A DNA stretch of 64,000 nt from Tenrec ecaudatus (lineage: Eukaryota; Chordata; Mammalia; Afrosoricida; Tenrecidae), in assembly GCF_050624435.1 (NCBI RefSeq), contig NC_134539.1, positions 48,826,001-48,890,000 of the forward strand, read 5' to 3'. The translations under genes and the position numbers were made by a program. Below are positions 1 to 11,690 of the stretch, piece by piece (position 1 is the first letter of the stretch; each line of letters begins with the position of its first letter). The notes beneath the pieces are model-generated. The model ran no database searches, had not been told where the DNA came from, and saw only the letters and a program-made list of their open reading frames with translations.

Positions 1-489
1 ATAAAATGGGGAAACAATATTAATTATAAGATAAAATATACTCTAAGGTAAATATGAAACAAACTGAAAGGTGGCATTATTTTAAGTGACTGATAAAGTG
101 TAAGGAAATAGATGTCATTTGGTTGTTAAGGACAAGTTCTCTTTTGTAGACCAGAGACCATGACATTGGAGCAGAAAAGGTAATCCTAATGTAACTTGAT
201 ATAAGCCTGGACAATATATACATGGCAATAATAATGTAAATTATTGATTTCCACTTTAGAGTTATCTTAGGGAAAAACCAAGGAAGTCCAGGTTGTATTA
301 ATAACATGATCATATAAAAATAAAAGTATGCTGATACACAGTGGCATTGGAAAGGTGTAAAAAGTATATGGGAATTAGTTTTCTCACATACATTCTCTCT
401 GAATGTAAAGAGGTCCTGACAAAAGTTGATGGACTAAGGCTTGGAAGGTTAAGCCTATTATTTAAAGTTAAACAAACAATAAGAGAACT
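1..489. other. No recognisable feature
   Basis: AT-rich sequence with no convincing ORF, SINE or LINE match that I can recognise. The short ORF here has no family resemblance. Confidence 0.5.
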
Positions 490-997
490 GAGGTAGCTAC
501 AGAATCTGTTGTCAATCTGAGACTTAAGAGCAAAAGGGTGGAGTTCAGCCTGTCAATCAGGTTGCAGCTGGATGATTTATTTGGAGGCACTAAGATTATA
601 GAGAGCTCTCTGAAGGTGAGACAGTCACTTGCTCCCTGTGACAAGCCTGTCAAGCCTGCTAAGCTACTCTGATGCAGCCAGAACTCTGGAGCCAGAGCAG
701 CCACATGGAGAACCCTGCCAGTGCTGAGATGCTTCCACCACCACTGGATCCGCAAGACTTTCCACCCACTGACCTGTGCTCTACCTGCATTCAGTGTTAT
801 TGCATGTGTTTTGTGAGACTGAAGAGAAATTTATAGATTGTTATTGGACATATGGGCTAATATTGGACTTGTGGGGTTGATCTGGACTGGGTTGGGAAGT
901 TTCCTCAGTAATTAATTGCTATTGTATATAAAGCTCTTTCTTATACACATATCTGTGTCTATGAATTTGTTTCTCTAGACAAACCCAGACTAATGCA
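490..997 (+). repeat. LTR-like interspersed repeat, copy A
   Basis: One of five copies in the window of a ~500-580 bp repeat (others near 1.0, 27.5, 36.1 and 59.4 kb). In this orientation it starts near a 'gttgtcaat' motif, contains a TATATAAAG box near position 930 and ends in 'gactaatgca'. The shape (near TG...CA ends, TATA box, no ORF) suggests an ERVL/MaLR-like LTR. I cannot name the family with certainty. Confidence 0.6.
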
Positions 998-1035
998 AGA
1001 ACTAAAATAATAATACAAAATCATCAAAAGAAATT

Positions 1036-1335
1036 GTGTTAGGCTGGGTAGACAAGAGAAACAAGTTCATAGACATGTGTATAAGAAAGAACTTTGTATA
1101 AAGAGTACTTATACATTAAGAAAACATACCAGCCCAATTCAGATCAAGTCCATAAGCCCAATATTAGTCCATATGTCCCAGTCCAGATCAAGTCCATAAG
1201 TCCAATATTAGCCCATGTGTTTGATACCCATCTACAAAGTTCTCTTCAGACTCATGAAACATATACAATGATGCCAAATGCAGAAAGATGACAGGCCAGT
1301 GGGGGGGGGGGAGTCTTGTGGATCCAGGGGGCAGC
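1036..1335 (-). repeat. LTR-like interspersed repeat, copy B (partial)
   Basis: Same family as the repeat at 490-997 but inverted. The shared blocks include the 'agagaaacaa' end, the 'agatcaagtccataa' block and the 'cttgtggatcca' block. Only the distal ~300 bp is clear; similarity fades after a G-run near 1,303-1,311. Confidence 0.55.
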
Positions 1336-1541
1336 AGTCAACAATCATGAGGACGTATTTCTGAGCAGACCAAACGTGGCCAGAAAACATGGGGGTGGCC
1401 TTGAAAATTTTTTAACCAGAATTTTCACTGTTCAGCTAGAAACCCTCTTTCCCTCTCAGATGAAATTTCCCTTACAGGATAAGTTGCCTGTGGGAGGGAT
1501 GTTTGGAAATGAGGTGACAGGGCCAGAAGGGAGACTTATTT
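1336..1541. other. No recognisable feature
   Basis: Short stretch between two repeats; possibly a diverged extension of the preceding LTR-like element, but not demonstrable by eye. Confidence 0.4.
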
Positions 1542-1868
1542 TGTTGTTGTTGTTGTTGTTCTGACCCAGGGTGACCCTTATGTATTTATGCACAACAGAA
1601 CTAAACACAGCCAGGACCTGTGCCACCTTCACAAATGCTGGAGCCCGTTGTTGCAGTGACCCATTGAAGGTCTTCCTTTATTTCACTGCTCCTCTACTTT
1701 GCCAAACGTGGTGGCCTTCTCTAGGGGCTGGTCTCTTACGTCCAAAGTTTGTAAGTCGAAGTGGTTCTATTTCACCATGTTTGCCTCTAAGAAGCACTCT
1801 GGTCAAACTTTTTGCAAGACAGATCAGTTTGTCCTTTTAGCAGGTCATGGTACTTTGAATATTTGGAG
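1542..1868 (-). mobile_element. RTE/BovB LINE 3' fragment
   Basis: Starts with a (TTG)n run, which is the reverse of the (CAA)n tail typical of RTE/BovB elements. It continues in antisense through the segment that follows the RT domain: 'gcacaacaga', 'cactgctcctctactttgccaa', and a diverged version of the 'tccaaag...' block. No coding capacity remains. Confidence 0.7.
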
Positions 1869-2045
1869 ATAGATTTTTTTTTAACTCAACCAATCAATGG
1901 AAAATCACCTAATTAGTCTTTTTGTCTTTCAAACCGACATAGTAACTAAATTTTAAGACTTTTTGTATAAGGGTTTTAAATAGAAACAAAATCCCCCAAA
2001 TCCTATTGATATTTTTTTCCAGAGAAAAACAAGTGAAACCCACTA

Positions 2046-2235
2046 ATATTGAGTCTATTCCAATTCATGGTCACCCTAGAGGTCAGAGTAGCTCTGCCAA
2101 GTTTCTGAGGCTATCAGTCTTTACATGAGCATTTAGCCTCATTTATCTCTTGCTCATTGGCTGGTGGGTTTGAACCAGCAATCTTGAGGTTAATAACCCA
2201 ATGCATAACCCACGATGCCACTGGGTACCCAATAA
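2046..2235 (-). mobile_element. AfroSINE-type tRNA-derived SINE
   Basis: In antisense it shows the diagnostic afrotherian SINE layout. A diverged 'gagtcggaatcaactcgatgg'-type tail comes first, then 'gctgtaaatctt'-like sequence, then a tRNA-like promoter region containing a 'tttgaacc' B-box core, and a head reading 'gtgg...acccagtgg'. Confidence 0.75.
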
Positions 2236-3944
2236 ATATTTTCTGATGTTGGTAATGTTATTGTTGATAATGATTCTAATAGTGCCAAGGTTACGAGATA
2301 AGCCAAAGCTCCATCTGTCTCCCCATAAGCCCAAACACTGGACCTTGTAAAGAGTAAACACTTATTGATCTAGAATGGCATGTCAACACAAACACTGCCA
2401 CTTTCCCTGAGGCGGGGCACCATCTTTAATAGGACTTCTGCTTGCTTTAAAGAGTCTCTCCTCTGCACTCTCAGCAAATTATTCTGTCCCCCAAATGAGA
2501 TTTCCAGATACCCCGTTGTCAGACTCAGTAGTTCTGACTCTAGGGACTCTCTCTACTCAGTAATGATGTAGTTGTTGAGAGGGACCCATATGTTTAATAG
2601 GGACCTACCGTTCAGAGACCCATAAATACCTACTAGTCCAGCAAAGCATCAGGTACAGAAAACCTATTATTAGGTGATGTGTTCTTATCTGCCAGGTACC
2701 AAACATCCAAGGAAAGGTTGCTGGGCAATTGCAGACCTGCAACGCTGAGGTGGGGGTGAGGGGACACCTATGGAAATCATTGCCACCTAAACACACCATT
2801 TAGCTCTATTAATCATGCATCCGCTGCGTGAACTTGGAATCCGTATCCTTCATCACATAGACAAGATCTTTGTCAGAGAATTCCCAATTCCTGCTCCTAC
2901 ATTCTTCCCTCATTATTGTCTTACCCTTTCCCTAGCCACACATCATTTGAGCTGTGTGTGTCGAGAGTCCTATGTCAACTTTAACTTCTGGAAAGTGAGA
3001 AAGATGCCAACATCAAGAGCTGATGTGAGTTTTGCCAGACTCTAGCCTAGGCACAGGGAAACCAACCCCCAATGAAAACTGAGCGATGCCCATCTTCTAG
3101 AGTAAACTCAGTTACACCCACACCGGACTTGGTTGGTAGGGCTTTGTGGGTAATTGTAAACACAACAAATAGGAGAATTCCTTACTTCTTCTGTGCTCTT
3201 TGAAAGGGGAGTGGCGAGGGCCACTGCCCAGTATTGTTAGGTAGGTTGGACCTTACACGGGGTGTCTAACAGAGGTGAGTCAGGGCTGGGTATCTAGCCC
3301 AGAAAACTAGGAACTCAGAGGAGGAAGCATATCTTTCTCATTCCCATAAAAGCAGTCTATGTGCTAGTGGTCCTAGAGAGCATATCAATATTCTCTGATT
3401 GTAATTCCCTAGAGGAAGTGCCAGGAAATTTACAAAGCAGAGAGCACACTGCAAACAGAGAAAGGTTTTAGAAGGCAGGGTACAGAGTGGGTATCATGAT
3501 CCGCATCTGAAGGCAAGATTTTGAATCAGGATCCAAGTCATGATTTGACACAAACTTTTGACCAGAAGTAGAAGCTTGGGTCTGTCTACTTCTGTCGGGC
3601 TGTACTTTACTTATCTGGCTTCCAGAGGTTGGCAGCACAAAAGCTACTTGGCAGGAAGCCTTGCTTTGTAGGCCTGCATCTAGGACAAGGAAGAGGGTGT
3701 AACTGGAAGAACTTGTGGCTGAGCCACCCAGTGCGGAGCCCTGTGCTTCTCTCCCCATTCAGCTCATGCCAAGCGGATCAAGGACATAATTGGCCTCAGC
3801 ATACCAACCATTACTGCACTTCGCCTTCAGCCTCGTCTTTTGTTCTTTACACCTTTGTGGAAGTGGCCGTCCCTCCCACCTGCACATGGGTATACAAGAT
3901 GTTGCTGAAAAAGCAGCTTTTGAAGTCCCAGTTACCCCCTGTGT
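2236..3944. other. No recognisable feature
   Basis: About 1.7 kb with no repeat I can name and only short ORFs without family resemblance. Base composition is ordinary. Probably old unique sequence. Confidence 0.5.
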
Positions 3945-4085
3945 GAGTTACATGAGTGATTCCTGTTTTCCTAATCTATAAGGTGGAGAAAGTGATGCTG
4001 ATGCCTAGGAGTTGCTGTTAGGATAAAATACTTTATATAAAGTGTCTAGTACATGATGCATTCTCATAAATGCTTGATAATAATA
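3945..4085 (+). mobile_element. MIR SINE fragment
   Basis: Matches the classic MIR series: 'tcctaatctataaggtgg', then 'tgttaggataaaat', then 'aaagtgtctagtacatgatgc', then 'cataaatgcttgataa'. This is an ancient mammalian SINE, consistent with its strong divergence. Confidence 0.75.
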
Positions 4086-5063
4086 AAGATACTCTTTTCT
4101 CCACATGGTAAGTTTTCATATCATAAGACAAAGGTGAGAAGGGTCCAGTTACTACAGTGGGACAGTTTAGGTGCAGGTGGGGAGGAAAGGGTCTAAAGTT
4201 TAACCATCCACTTAGGAGATTTACCCAGGGGCAGGTCTTAGAAATTTAATCTCATGACATACCTTTGTAACTGGAAGGTAAGGCCACCGATAGAAGATAG
4301 CTGCGATGGTCGTTCAATGTGAGGGATGGATTTCTGGCTGTTCCTTGCTTGCCTGAGCATGTCAAAGAACCCAAGATTCTCCCTGCCAAGTGGAACACAT
4401 GAGCACAGGAAGTTCAGTGTGGCTGTGAATTCCTGATCGTCAACCATTTTTGGTGCTGGCTAGATGCTCATGACCCAACCATCTCCCGCCATTATCTGTG
4501 CCTGCTGATGCAAACAGTACCTGCACTTGTGTCGGTGATCACTTGGCTCCACCAGGACCTGGTGTGCCTGAGGAAGACAAGACAACAGACTTGCTCTTGG
4601 GTGTGACCTCATGGCCAAATTCTACGCATATGCTCACTTTAATGCTGAAGTCCTAAACCCTCAGAAAGAAAACAGATGAGACCCTTTTGGGAAAGGCTTC
4701 TTCTGGTATATATTTTTTCCATCCTGTCATGTTCCCCTCGTAAAAAAAAAAAAAAGGCAGGAATTCAATATATGTGAAGATTACAAAGGCTTCTTGGCAG
4801 GTAGAGCATGTAATTACTACCCACTCTTGATCATTCCAACTAGCTAGACCAGATGAAGAAAGCTGGGGTATTCATGAAGTCTGGACGCATGGAGGTGTGT
4901 AACCTCATCAGAATCTAGGATGGTGCCCAGACGACAGCATTTTACAATGACTTGGGTGATCTGAATACTGGGAATTTCCTTCACCTTTTCTCTTAACAAC
5001 ATTGATTTTTGGAAGTGCAAAGAGGAAGAGAGATAAATATAACCGGGTAGGGTAAGAAAGGTT
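4086..5063. other. Mostly unannotated sequence; one weak exon-like ORF
   Basis: A minus-strand ORF (4,238-4,447, 69 codons) begins in a fair Kozak context (aaaaATGG). Near its end the minus-strand sequence CAAAG|GTATGT resembles a splice donor. I do not recognise the peptide. A 14-15 base A-run lies at 4,741-4,755. Otherwise nothing is seen. Confidence 0.25.
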
Positions 5064-5071
5064 AGCTGGAG

Positions 5072-5264
5072 CAGCAGTTCTCAACCTGTGGGTCGCGACC
5101 CCTTTGCAGGTCGAACGACCCTTTCACAGGGGTCGCTCAATTCAAAACAGTGGCAAAATTACATTTAGGAAGCAGCAACGAAAATAAGTTTATGGTTTGG
5201 GGGGTCATCACAACATGAGGACTGGATTGAAGGGTGGCGGCATGAGGAAGGTTGAGAATCACTA
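5072..5264 (+). mobile_element. SPIN (Space Invader) hAT MITE, copy 1
   Basis: The ends read CAGCAGTTCTCAACC ... GGTTGAGAATCACTA, a slightly mutated version of the SPIN inverted repeat. The interior carries the diagnostic 'gtgggtcgcgacccctttg' and 'cagtggcaaaattac' blocks. An 8-bp duplication flanks it (agctggag at 5,064-5,071, acctggag at 5,265-5,272, one mismatch), as expected for hAT elements. It is non-coding and was moved by a transposase supplied in trans. Confidence 0.93.
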
Positions 5265-5272
5265 ACCTGGAG

Positions 5273-5697
5273 GAAGTCGGTTACTTACTCTTCTTCCACT
5301 TCCAAGATCAGCTTCACACTTTTCCCTCATTTCCACTCCTGGTATAAACTGAGGCCGTCATACCTTCAACCTCCTAACATAACTACAATAGGCTCTACCC
5401 TCCAGACACCACCTCCTCTACTGTCCTTTTCCACACTCTACGTACCACAAGGCCCAGCAGTGAGTTGGGCGCTCTACTTACACCCCTGTGCCATGTATGA
5501 ACTATTACGCCTATACTTGCAAGTAAAATTCTTTCCTTTGTTAAGTTTCAGGCCACAGCTTTCCTCATGACTCTGATTTCCATCTCTCTGGTTCCTCCCA
5601 CACATCATTTATGGCCCTCCAGCTCCACAACAATCTTGTGTGACTGCAGCATCCAAGTGGATGAACCACACACTAGACATGAATTGCACAGACTTAA
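5273..5697. other. No recognisable feature
   Basis: Pyrimidine-rich unique sequence between the SPIN copy and the insertion site of the SLC25A5 pseudogene. No repeat or gene recognised. Confidence 0.5.
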
Positions 5698-5711
5698 GAG
5701 ATTTATTTCTT

Positions 5712-6900
5712 TTCTTTTTTGTGTGTTTCATATATTTTTTATTTCTTCAAATTTATTTATTTATTAGGAGTGATTGAAATAAAACCTGGAATTGAGTCCC
5801 ATCATCATCACGATCATCGTGGAAATGACTTTAAGAGAAAACTGGTCGGATGAATATTATTGCTTCCCATTTTCAACCAGTAGGTAGTTGCCATTGATCT
5901 AGACAGCCAACCGTCTGCCAAGAATGCTTGAGACATGTTACATAATACAACATGCCCATTCACGGAGGAAACCCACTAGGAAATAACTTATGTATAATTC
6001 TTGATTTCGTCGTACAAAACCAGCACAAAGGCACCACCCATGCCTCTGAGCACATTGGACCAGGCGCCCTTGAAGAACGCTTTGCTCCCTTCATCCCCAC
6101 CGATCTTCCTCCAGCAGTCCGGCGGGTCGGTGTACATGATATCAGTCCTTTGCGCCCCGACTACATCCTCATTCGGCGACAAACTGTGTCAAATGGGTAG
6201 GAAGTCACCCAGCCACGGCTGTGACGGACCGTGCAATCATCCAGCTGACCAAGATGTGGGTGTTCTTGGGATCCGGAAGCATTCCCTTTGCGGTATCAGC
6301 CCGGTAGATGATCATCCCCTGCACAGACACATGGAAGCCCTGGTACAGGCCCCTAATCACATCAGACTTGGTGATTTTAACCAAGCAGTCACCAAGGCCT
6401 TTGAACTCCCGTTCGGCGCCGGTGTTGCCCACATCAGCTGCAAAAGGGTACACAAAGCACAAAGATGTGGGCCCGGCGGCACCGCCAAATGCCAGGTTCC
6501 CTGCAAAGTAGTGCCAGACTGGGTCCTCTTATCCACACCACCCAGGAAAATCTGCTTGTATTTATCTTTGAAGGCCAAGTTGAGAGCCTGAGCAGGGAAG
6601 TATAGAATGACACTGTCCAGGTTACCACGCCAGAAGGACAGGACTCCCTGCTCCTTGGGGGTAGGAACCATGCAGTCAAAGATGCCCTTGTACTGCTTAT
6701 CTGCGGTGATTTGTTTGCTGGCGTGCTGCACCTGCAGCATCTTGACCCATTCGATGGGCGCTACCACCGTCTTGGAGATGGCCTTAGCCGGTCCACCTGC
6801 CAAGAAGTCCTTGGCAAAGGACACAGCAGCATCTGTCATGTTGGAAGAGAATGAGGCGACAGGCGACCATTTAGTCAGCTTTGACTCCAGGGCTCTGGGG
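5712..6900 (-). pseudogene. SLC25A5: Processed pseudogene of adenine nucleotide translocase 2
   Basis: The parent gene encodes the inner-mitochondrial-membrane ADP/ATP carrier. On the minus strand the start codon is at 6,837-6,839 and the N-terminal sequence follows the ANT2 pattern ([16 protein letters not shown], then [18 protein letters not shown], then [17 protein letters not shown]). After ~100 residues the frame breaks. A middle block ([18 protein letters not shown]) is in another frame at 6,205-6,462, and the C-terminal block ([20 protein letters not shown], ending YT-stop) is at 5,988-6,182. The segment holding the third carrier signature PxD/E-R region is shortened. A 3' UTR with AATAAATAAATAAA and a decayed A-rich tail follows. 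A perfect 14-bp TSD (gagatttatttctt at 5,698-5,711 and 6,901-6,914), no introns and multiple frame breaks show L1-mediated retroposition and loss of function. Confidence 0.96.
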
Positions 6901-6914
6901 GAGATTTATTTCTT

Positions 6915-7423
6915 ATTACATTTTCCCTCCTGTGAAGTATGATGTGAGGCCTTATTATGAGAGTTAGGAAGTAGGACACAGATGAAGTTTAAAGAAAATG
7001 GAAAAAATTTGAAAGTTTCAGAAAACAATTCCTTAAACTTCTCAATTTCATGACTTCCAGGTAACTTTAGCCACTTGCATGGATAGATAAATCTTCTAAC
7101 TCCTCAACTGGCTTGAGAATTTTAAACATAATTAAAAATTAAAAACAATTAAAGTAAAAAACTACCCTCTAGATTCAACCTTACTCTTCTTACTCTTCAT
7201 TTCTTCTAAACTAATGTTTCCCAAAGTGGAAATAAAACGATCCCTAGGGGGAGTGGGAAGGGGTGGGGTGGTCACTACACTGATCCAGGGAAGTTGATGA
7301 AGCATTGGAAGCACTCACTTGTCTATGCCAAGGAATTTAGAAGGCAGCCATTTGGACAACTGACTTGAAAAAAAAAACCCATATTTCTCCAAGGAGAGGT
7401 GACCAAATCATGTGCATATTGTC
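6915..7423. other. No recognisable feature
   Basis: AT-rich sequence between the processed pseudogene and an RTE element; nothing recognised. Confidence 0.5.
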
Positions 7424-8640
7424 GAGCAATATAATTAATATCACATACAAGTAAAATTTTGCTGAAGATCATCCAACAATAGTCGCAGCAATATATTGAT
7501 AGGGCTACCAGAATTCAGGTGGATTCAGAAGAGGATATGAAATAAGGGATATCACAGCAGGTACCAGATGGATCTTGGCAGAAAGAAGAGAATACCAGAA
7601 AGATGTTTACGTGTGTTTTATTGACTAGGCAAAGGAATTTGCCTAGTGTAGGCCCTAACAAATTCTGGCTAACCTTGAGAAGAATGGGAATTCTAGAACA
7701 CTTCATAGGGTTCTCACAGAGCCTGCACTTTGATCAAGAAGCCATTGTATGAACAAAACAAGGAAATACTGGATGTTTTAAAATCAAGAAAGGTGTACAT
7801 CAGAGTTGTATGCTCTCACTATACTTATTCAATCTGTATACGGAATAAATAATCACAGAATCTGGGTTATATGAAGAAGAATGTGGTATCGGGACTGGAG
7901 GAAGGCTTATTAACCACCTGTGATATGCAGATCACATAACCTTGCTTGCTGACAGTACGGAGGACTTGAAGCACTTGCTGATGAACATCAAGGATTCCAG
8001 CCTTCAATATGCATTACAGCTCAATGTCAAGAAAACAAAAATCCTCACAACTGGAAATGGAGCAAAGGTTGCAAAGATTTTATCTTGCTTGGATCCACAA
8101 TCAGTGCTGATGGAAGGAGCAGTCAAGAGATCAAATGATGCATCTGGGATGTAAGGAGGTTGCCTTGTGGACTAAGGTGTGCCTGACCCATGCCAGGGTA
8201 TTTTCAGTTGTCTCATATGCATGCGAAAGTTGGACATTGAATAAGGAGGGACATTGAATAAGGAGGGCCAAAGAAGAATGGATGCATTTGAATTATGGTG
8301 CTGGCAGAGAATATTGAAACTACCATGGACCGCCAAAAGAACAAACAAATCTCTCTTGGAAGAAGCACAGAATGTTCCTTAGAGGTAAAGATGGTGAGAT
8401 CTCAAAGATCTTACATACTTTGGACAACTTATCAGGAGAGACTCATCCCTGGAGAAAAATATTATGCTAGGTAAAGTGCGGGGCAGCAGGAGAGAGGAAG
8501 ACCGTCAGCACGATGAACTGACACAGTGGCTGTGACGATGGATTCAAAGATAGCAACAACGGTGAGGATGGCGCAGGCACAGGTGGTGTTGCAATCTGTT
8601 GCGCATATGGTTGCTATGCGTTGGAACTGTATCCTGGATG
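7424..8640 (+). mobile_element. RTE/BovB LINE, RT-domain fragment
   Basis: Sense-strand BovB/RTE reverse-transcriptase region. In order: 'aaaattttgctgaagatcat', the block encoding F-I-D-x-A-K, 'gagaagaatgggaattc', the active-site block 'tatgcagatcacata', 'cttgctgacag', 'aagaaaacaaaaatcctcac', 'tggacattgaataagga', and 'gaagaatggatgcatttgaa'. The active site reads Y-A-D-H where the catalytic motif is Y-A-D-D. The element is 5' truncated and carries frame breaks plus a small internal duplication of 'ggacattgaataaggaggg' near 8,234-8,268. It is not coding. Confidence 0.88.
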
Positions 8641-10284
8641 ATGGGCTACAGTACAAAAGTTTTTCATTGCCGGGGGGTGCTGAGGACATAGACATAGAAG
8701 GTTTGGAACTTATGTTTTAAACCTGTTGTGTTGTCTTTACAAGATCTCCCAGCTTTATAGCTGAGCAGGAAATCAAAATCAGTCTCACGCTGAGTCCTTC
8801 TGAAGGATTATTCTATTGTGCATCACTGAGGAACCACTGCAGGACAATGTGAGCCCTATTTATTCAAAGAAAAGACCCCTGTAGCTCTTTGAGAAATTGA
8901 ATTTAACTATTTCTCTGGGACTCAAGTACATCACTCTGTAACTACTTCAACTTCCCCTTTTGAGTCTCACCTCCTAGCAGAACATAAGCTTCATGTGGAA
9001 CAAGGAAAGGTAGCAGTGAATGATGTTGCTGAACTCTTGGGTAGAGCGCCCTTGGCATTTATTTTAAACTACCCCTCACAGGTTTATCATATTTCAAATT
9101 CCTCCTAATAAAGTTAAACTTTATCTTTCTGGTGGATAATTGCCTTTTTAGCAGAATTACTTCGCTGCATATTTTAAAATTCTATCTTGTTTTGAACTCC
9201 TGTAATCAGTACAGTCTTTTTTTCATGATAACACATGTGAGTTTAAAATATCATTGCAAAGTGCACTTGCACTTTCATCAGCGACATGACGATCTCCTTG
9301 AACGAACAGGATGGCATTCATCAATGTGTCTGAATATCTACTGGGTAGCTCTGCCAAATGGTCATCTGTCTTCTCTTTGAATCTTGGGTCATTATGCAGA
9401 GCTCAGAGAGATGAAAACCCTGAAGTTAAAAGAGAGACTAAAATTACAAGCTTCGAAAGGTCTTTTAAGGTCACTTGCTCTTTTTTAAGCTGTAGGCTAT
9501 AAAAGTCATCCCAAGAGATGAACATTTATCATCTATCTCCTCCCTTTCTTCTTTTCTCTCCTCTTTGTCCTTTTCCTTTTTCCATAAACATTTACTGAGC
9601 ATCCGCAATGTGCCAAGTCTATGTTAAGCACTGAAAATATAATGAGGTACAACAATACGTTTCTGCAGTTAGTACCAAGACAAGTAGACAAAAAGAGATC
9701 ATGTATGACTGCATCTAAGAGTCCCAGCATGGCATCTATGCTCCTCAACTCACCTGAGTGCTCAAGAAATCTTTCTAGAGAAATTTTGCCTGAACTCATG
9801 ATTTAAAAGAAGAGTAGCAGTTAGCTAAACAGTTAAGGGAGAAGGGGCATTCCCAACAGAGAGAGATCATGGGCAATCACACGGAAAAGTGAGAGAGCAT
9901 GGTGAAATGGTAAATAGATGCTGTAGTGGGAATACACTGTGTGAATGTGGATTTAGGGGAGTACTCGTCACCCATTCTGATGGTGGCATTTCAGAAAAAT
10001 AAAATTAGCTCTAACTTTAAACTTTTGATTTAGTAGTATGCCTAATGAACTCAGAATAATAAAATCTGATTCTGTCATTTAATCAGAAGTGCCTTATTAC
10101 CAAATGTAGAACCAGACTCATCTATTCAACTTTCTTTAGTAGTTACTTCACTATCTTCTGATAGAGATGGCTACTAATGGAAATAATTAATAGAAATAAA
10201 TAAAAATAATTCTTAATTATTCTCTGTTCATTTTCATGGCCTTTCATTTAAATCAGATGGATGTTAATTTTATTTTTCTTCTTT
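8641..10284. other. Mostly unannotated; weak L2/MIR-like patch
   Basis: Around 9,583-9,690 a patch resembling the L2/MIR-type 'atttactgagcatccgcaatgtgcca' theme is followed by 'taagcactg'. This is an old repeat of uncertain subfamily. The rest shows no repeat or gene that I recognise. Confidence 0.4.
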
Positions 10285-11185
10285 TTAAAATATCATTTTA
10301 TTGGGGGCTCTTTCAGTTCTTATCACAATCCATCCATTCATCCATTGTGTCAAGCACATTTGTACATATGTTGCCATCATCATTTTCAAAGCATTTTCTA
10401 TTTGAGCCCTTGTTATCAGCTCATTTCCCCTCTCCCCCACCCTACCTCCCTCAAAATTTATAGATTTATAATTACCCTCCCCCATGTTTCACACCGACTG
10501 ATGTGTCTCCATTCACCCACTTTTCTGTTGTCCATCCCCTTAGGGAGGGGTTATATGTAGATCATTGTGATTGATTCCCCCTTTCTAGCCCCACCTTACC
10601 CTTACCCAACCCCCAACCCCCAATTCACTATTCTCATTATTGGTCCTGAGTGGTTTATCTGTCCTTGATTCCCTGTATTGCAAGCTCTTATCTGTTCTCA
10701 GGTACATGCTCTGGTCTAGTCAGATTTGTAAGGTAGAATTGGGGTCATGATAGTGGGGGGAGAAAGCGTTAAAGAACTGGAGGAAAGTTGTATGTTTCTT
10801 TGGTGCTATACTGCACCCTGACTGGCTTGTCTCCTCCCCACGACCCTTCTGTAAGGGGATGTCCAATGGACTTTAGGTCTTCATTCCACACCGCCACTCA
10901 TTCACATTGATAAGATTTTTTGTTCTGGGTCTTTGATGTCTGATACCTGATCCCATCAACACCTCGTGATCGCACAGGCTGGTGTGCTTATTCCATGTGG
11001 GCTTTGTGCTTCTCAGCTAGATGGCCGCTTGTCTACCTTCAAACCTTTAAGACCCAAGATGCTATAGCTTTTGATAGCTGGGCACCATCAGCTTTCTTCA
11101 CCATATTTGCTTATGCACACATTTTGTCTTCAGCAATCATGTTGGGAAGGTGAGCACCACAGAATGCCTGTTCACCTATTCTTAA
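10285..11185 (-). mobile_element. L1-type 3' end, copy 1
   Basis: Antisense copy of the most abundant family in the window. Its sense-strand 3' end reads 'tgtatgagcccc' then 'aataaaatg', then an A-run. It includes the 'gcccacatgg' block, the 'ctatcaaaag' module and the 'gaccc-aag' block. Diverged relative to the copies at 40 and 47 kb. No ORF. Confidence 0.75.
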
Positions 11186-11249
11186 GTCTGCATATTCTTC
11201 AGATACCTAAATATCTACCAACACCACAACAAACAGTTGTTAAATGAAG

Positions 11250-11438
11250 TAATTTCTACTTCATGGGGATGTCATGTATTTCAGATTCGACCTGAACTCC
11301 ACAGGGTTTTCAGTGGCTGTGACTTTTCAGATAGTGACCACCAGATCTTTCTTATGAGGTACCTCTGGATAGATTTTAACAACTAGCTTTTCAGTTAACC
11401 AAGCACTTAGCCGTTTGCACTATCCAGGAACTCATAAA
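11250..11438 (-). mobile_element. AfroSINE-type SINE
   Basis: Antisense tRNA-derived SINE. The promoter half reads 'agcacttagccgtttgcac' and 'cccagg'-like sequence; the body has 'cacagggttttcagtggctgtgac'. No poly(A) or TSD could be fixed. Confidence 0.65.
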
Positions 11439-11491
11439 TATTGGGTAAAAGAAAAAAGTTACCTACAACAAAGCAGTGAAACATTTTAGAA

Positions 11492-11682
11492 CAGAGGTTC
11501 ACAACATGTGGGTTGAGACCCCTTTGCAGGTCAAATGACTATTTCACAGGGATCGCACGATTCATAACAGTGGCAAAATTATAGTTATGGAGTAACAATG
11601 AAAATAACTTATGGTTGGTAGTCATCACAGTCTGAGGAACTGCATTAAAAGTTCACAGCATTAGGAAGGTTGAGAACCACTG
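11492..11682 (+). mobile_element. SPIN (Space Invader) hAT MITE, copy 2
   Basis: Begins CAGAGGTTCACAACATGTGG and ends GGTTGAGAACCACTG, with the 'acccctttgcaggtcaa' and 'cataacagtggcaaaatta' interior typical of SPIN. Flanking 8-mers ttttagaa and ctgtagaa match at six of eight positions, consistent with a decayed hAT TSD. Confidence 0.92.
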
Positions 11683-11690
11683 CTGTAGAA

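Noticed and set aside
5988-6839. SLC25A5 as a functional retrogene
   Set aside because: The reading frame is split into three frames and part of the carrier repeat is lost.
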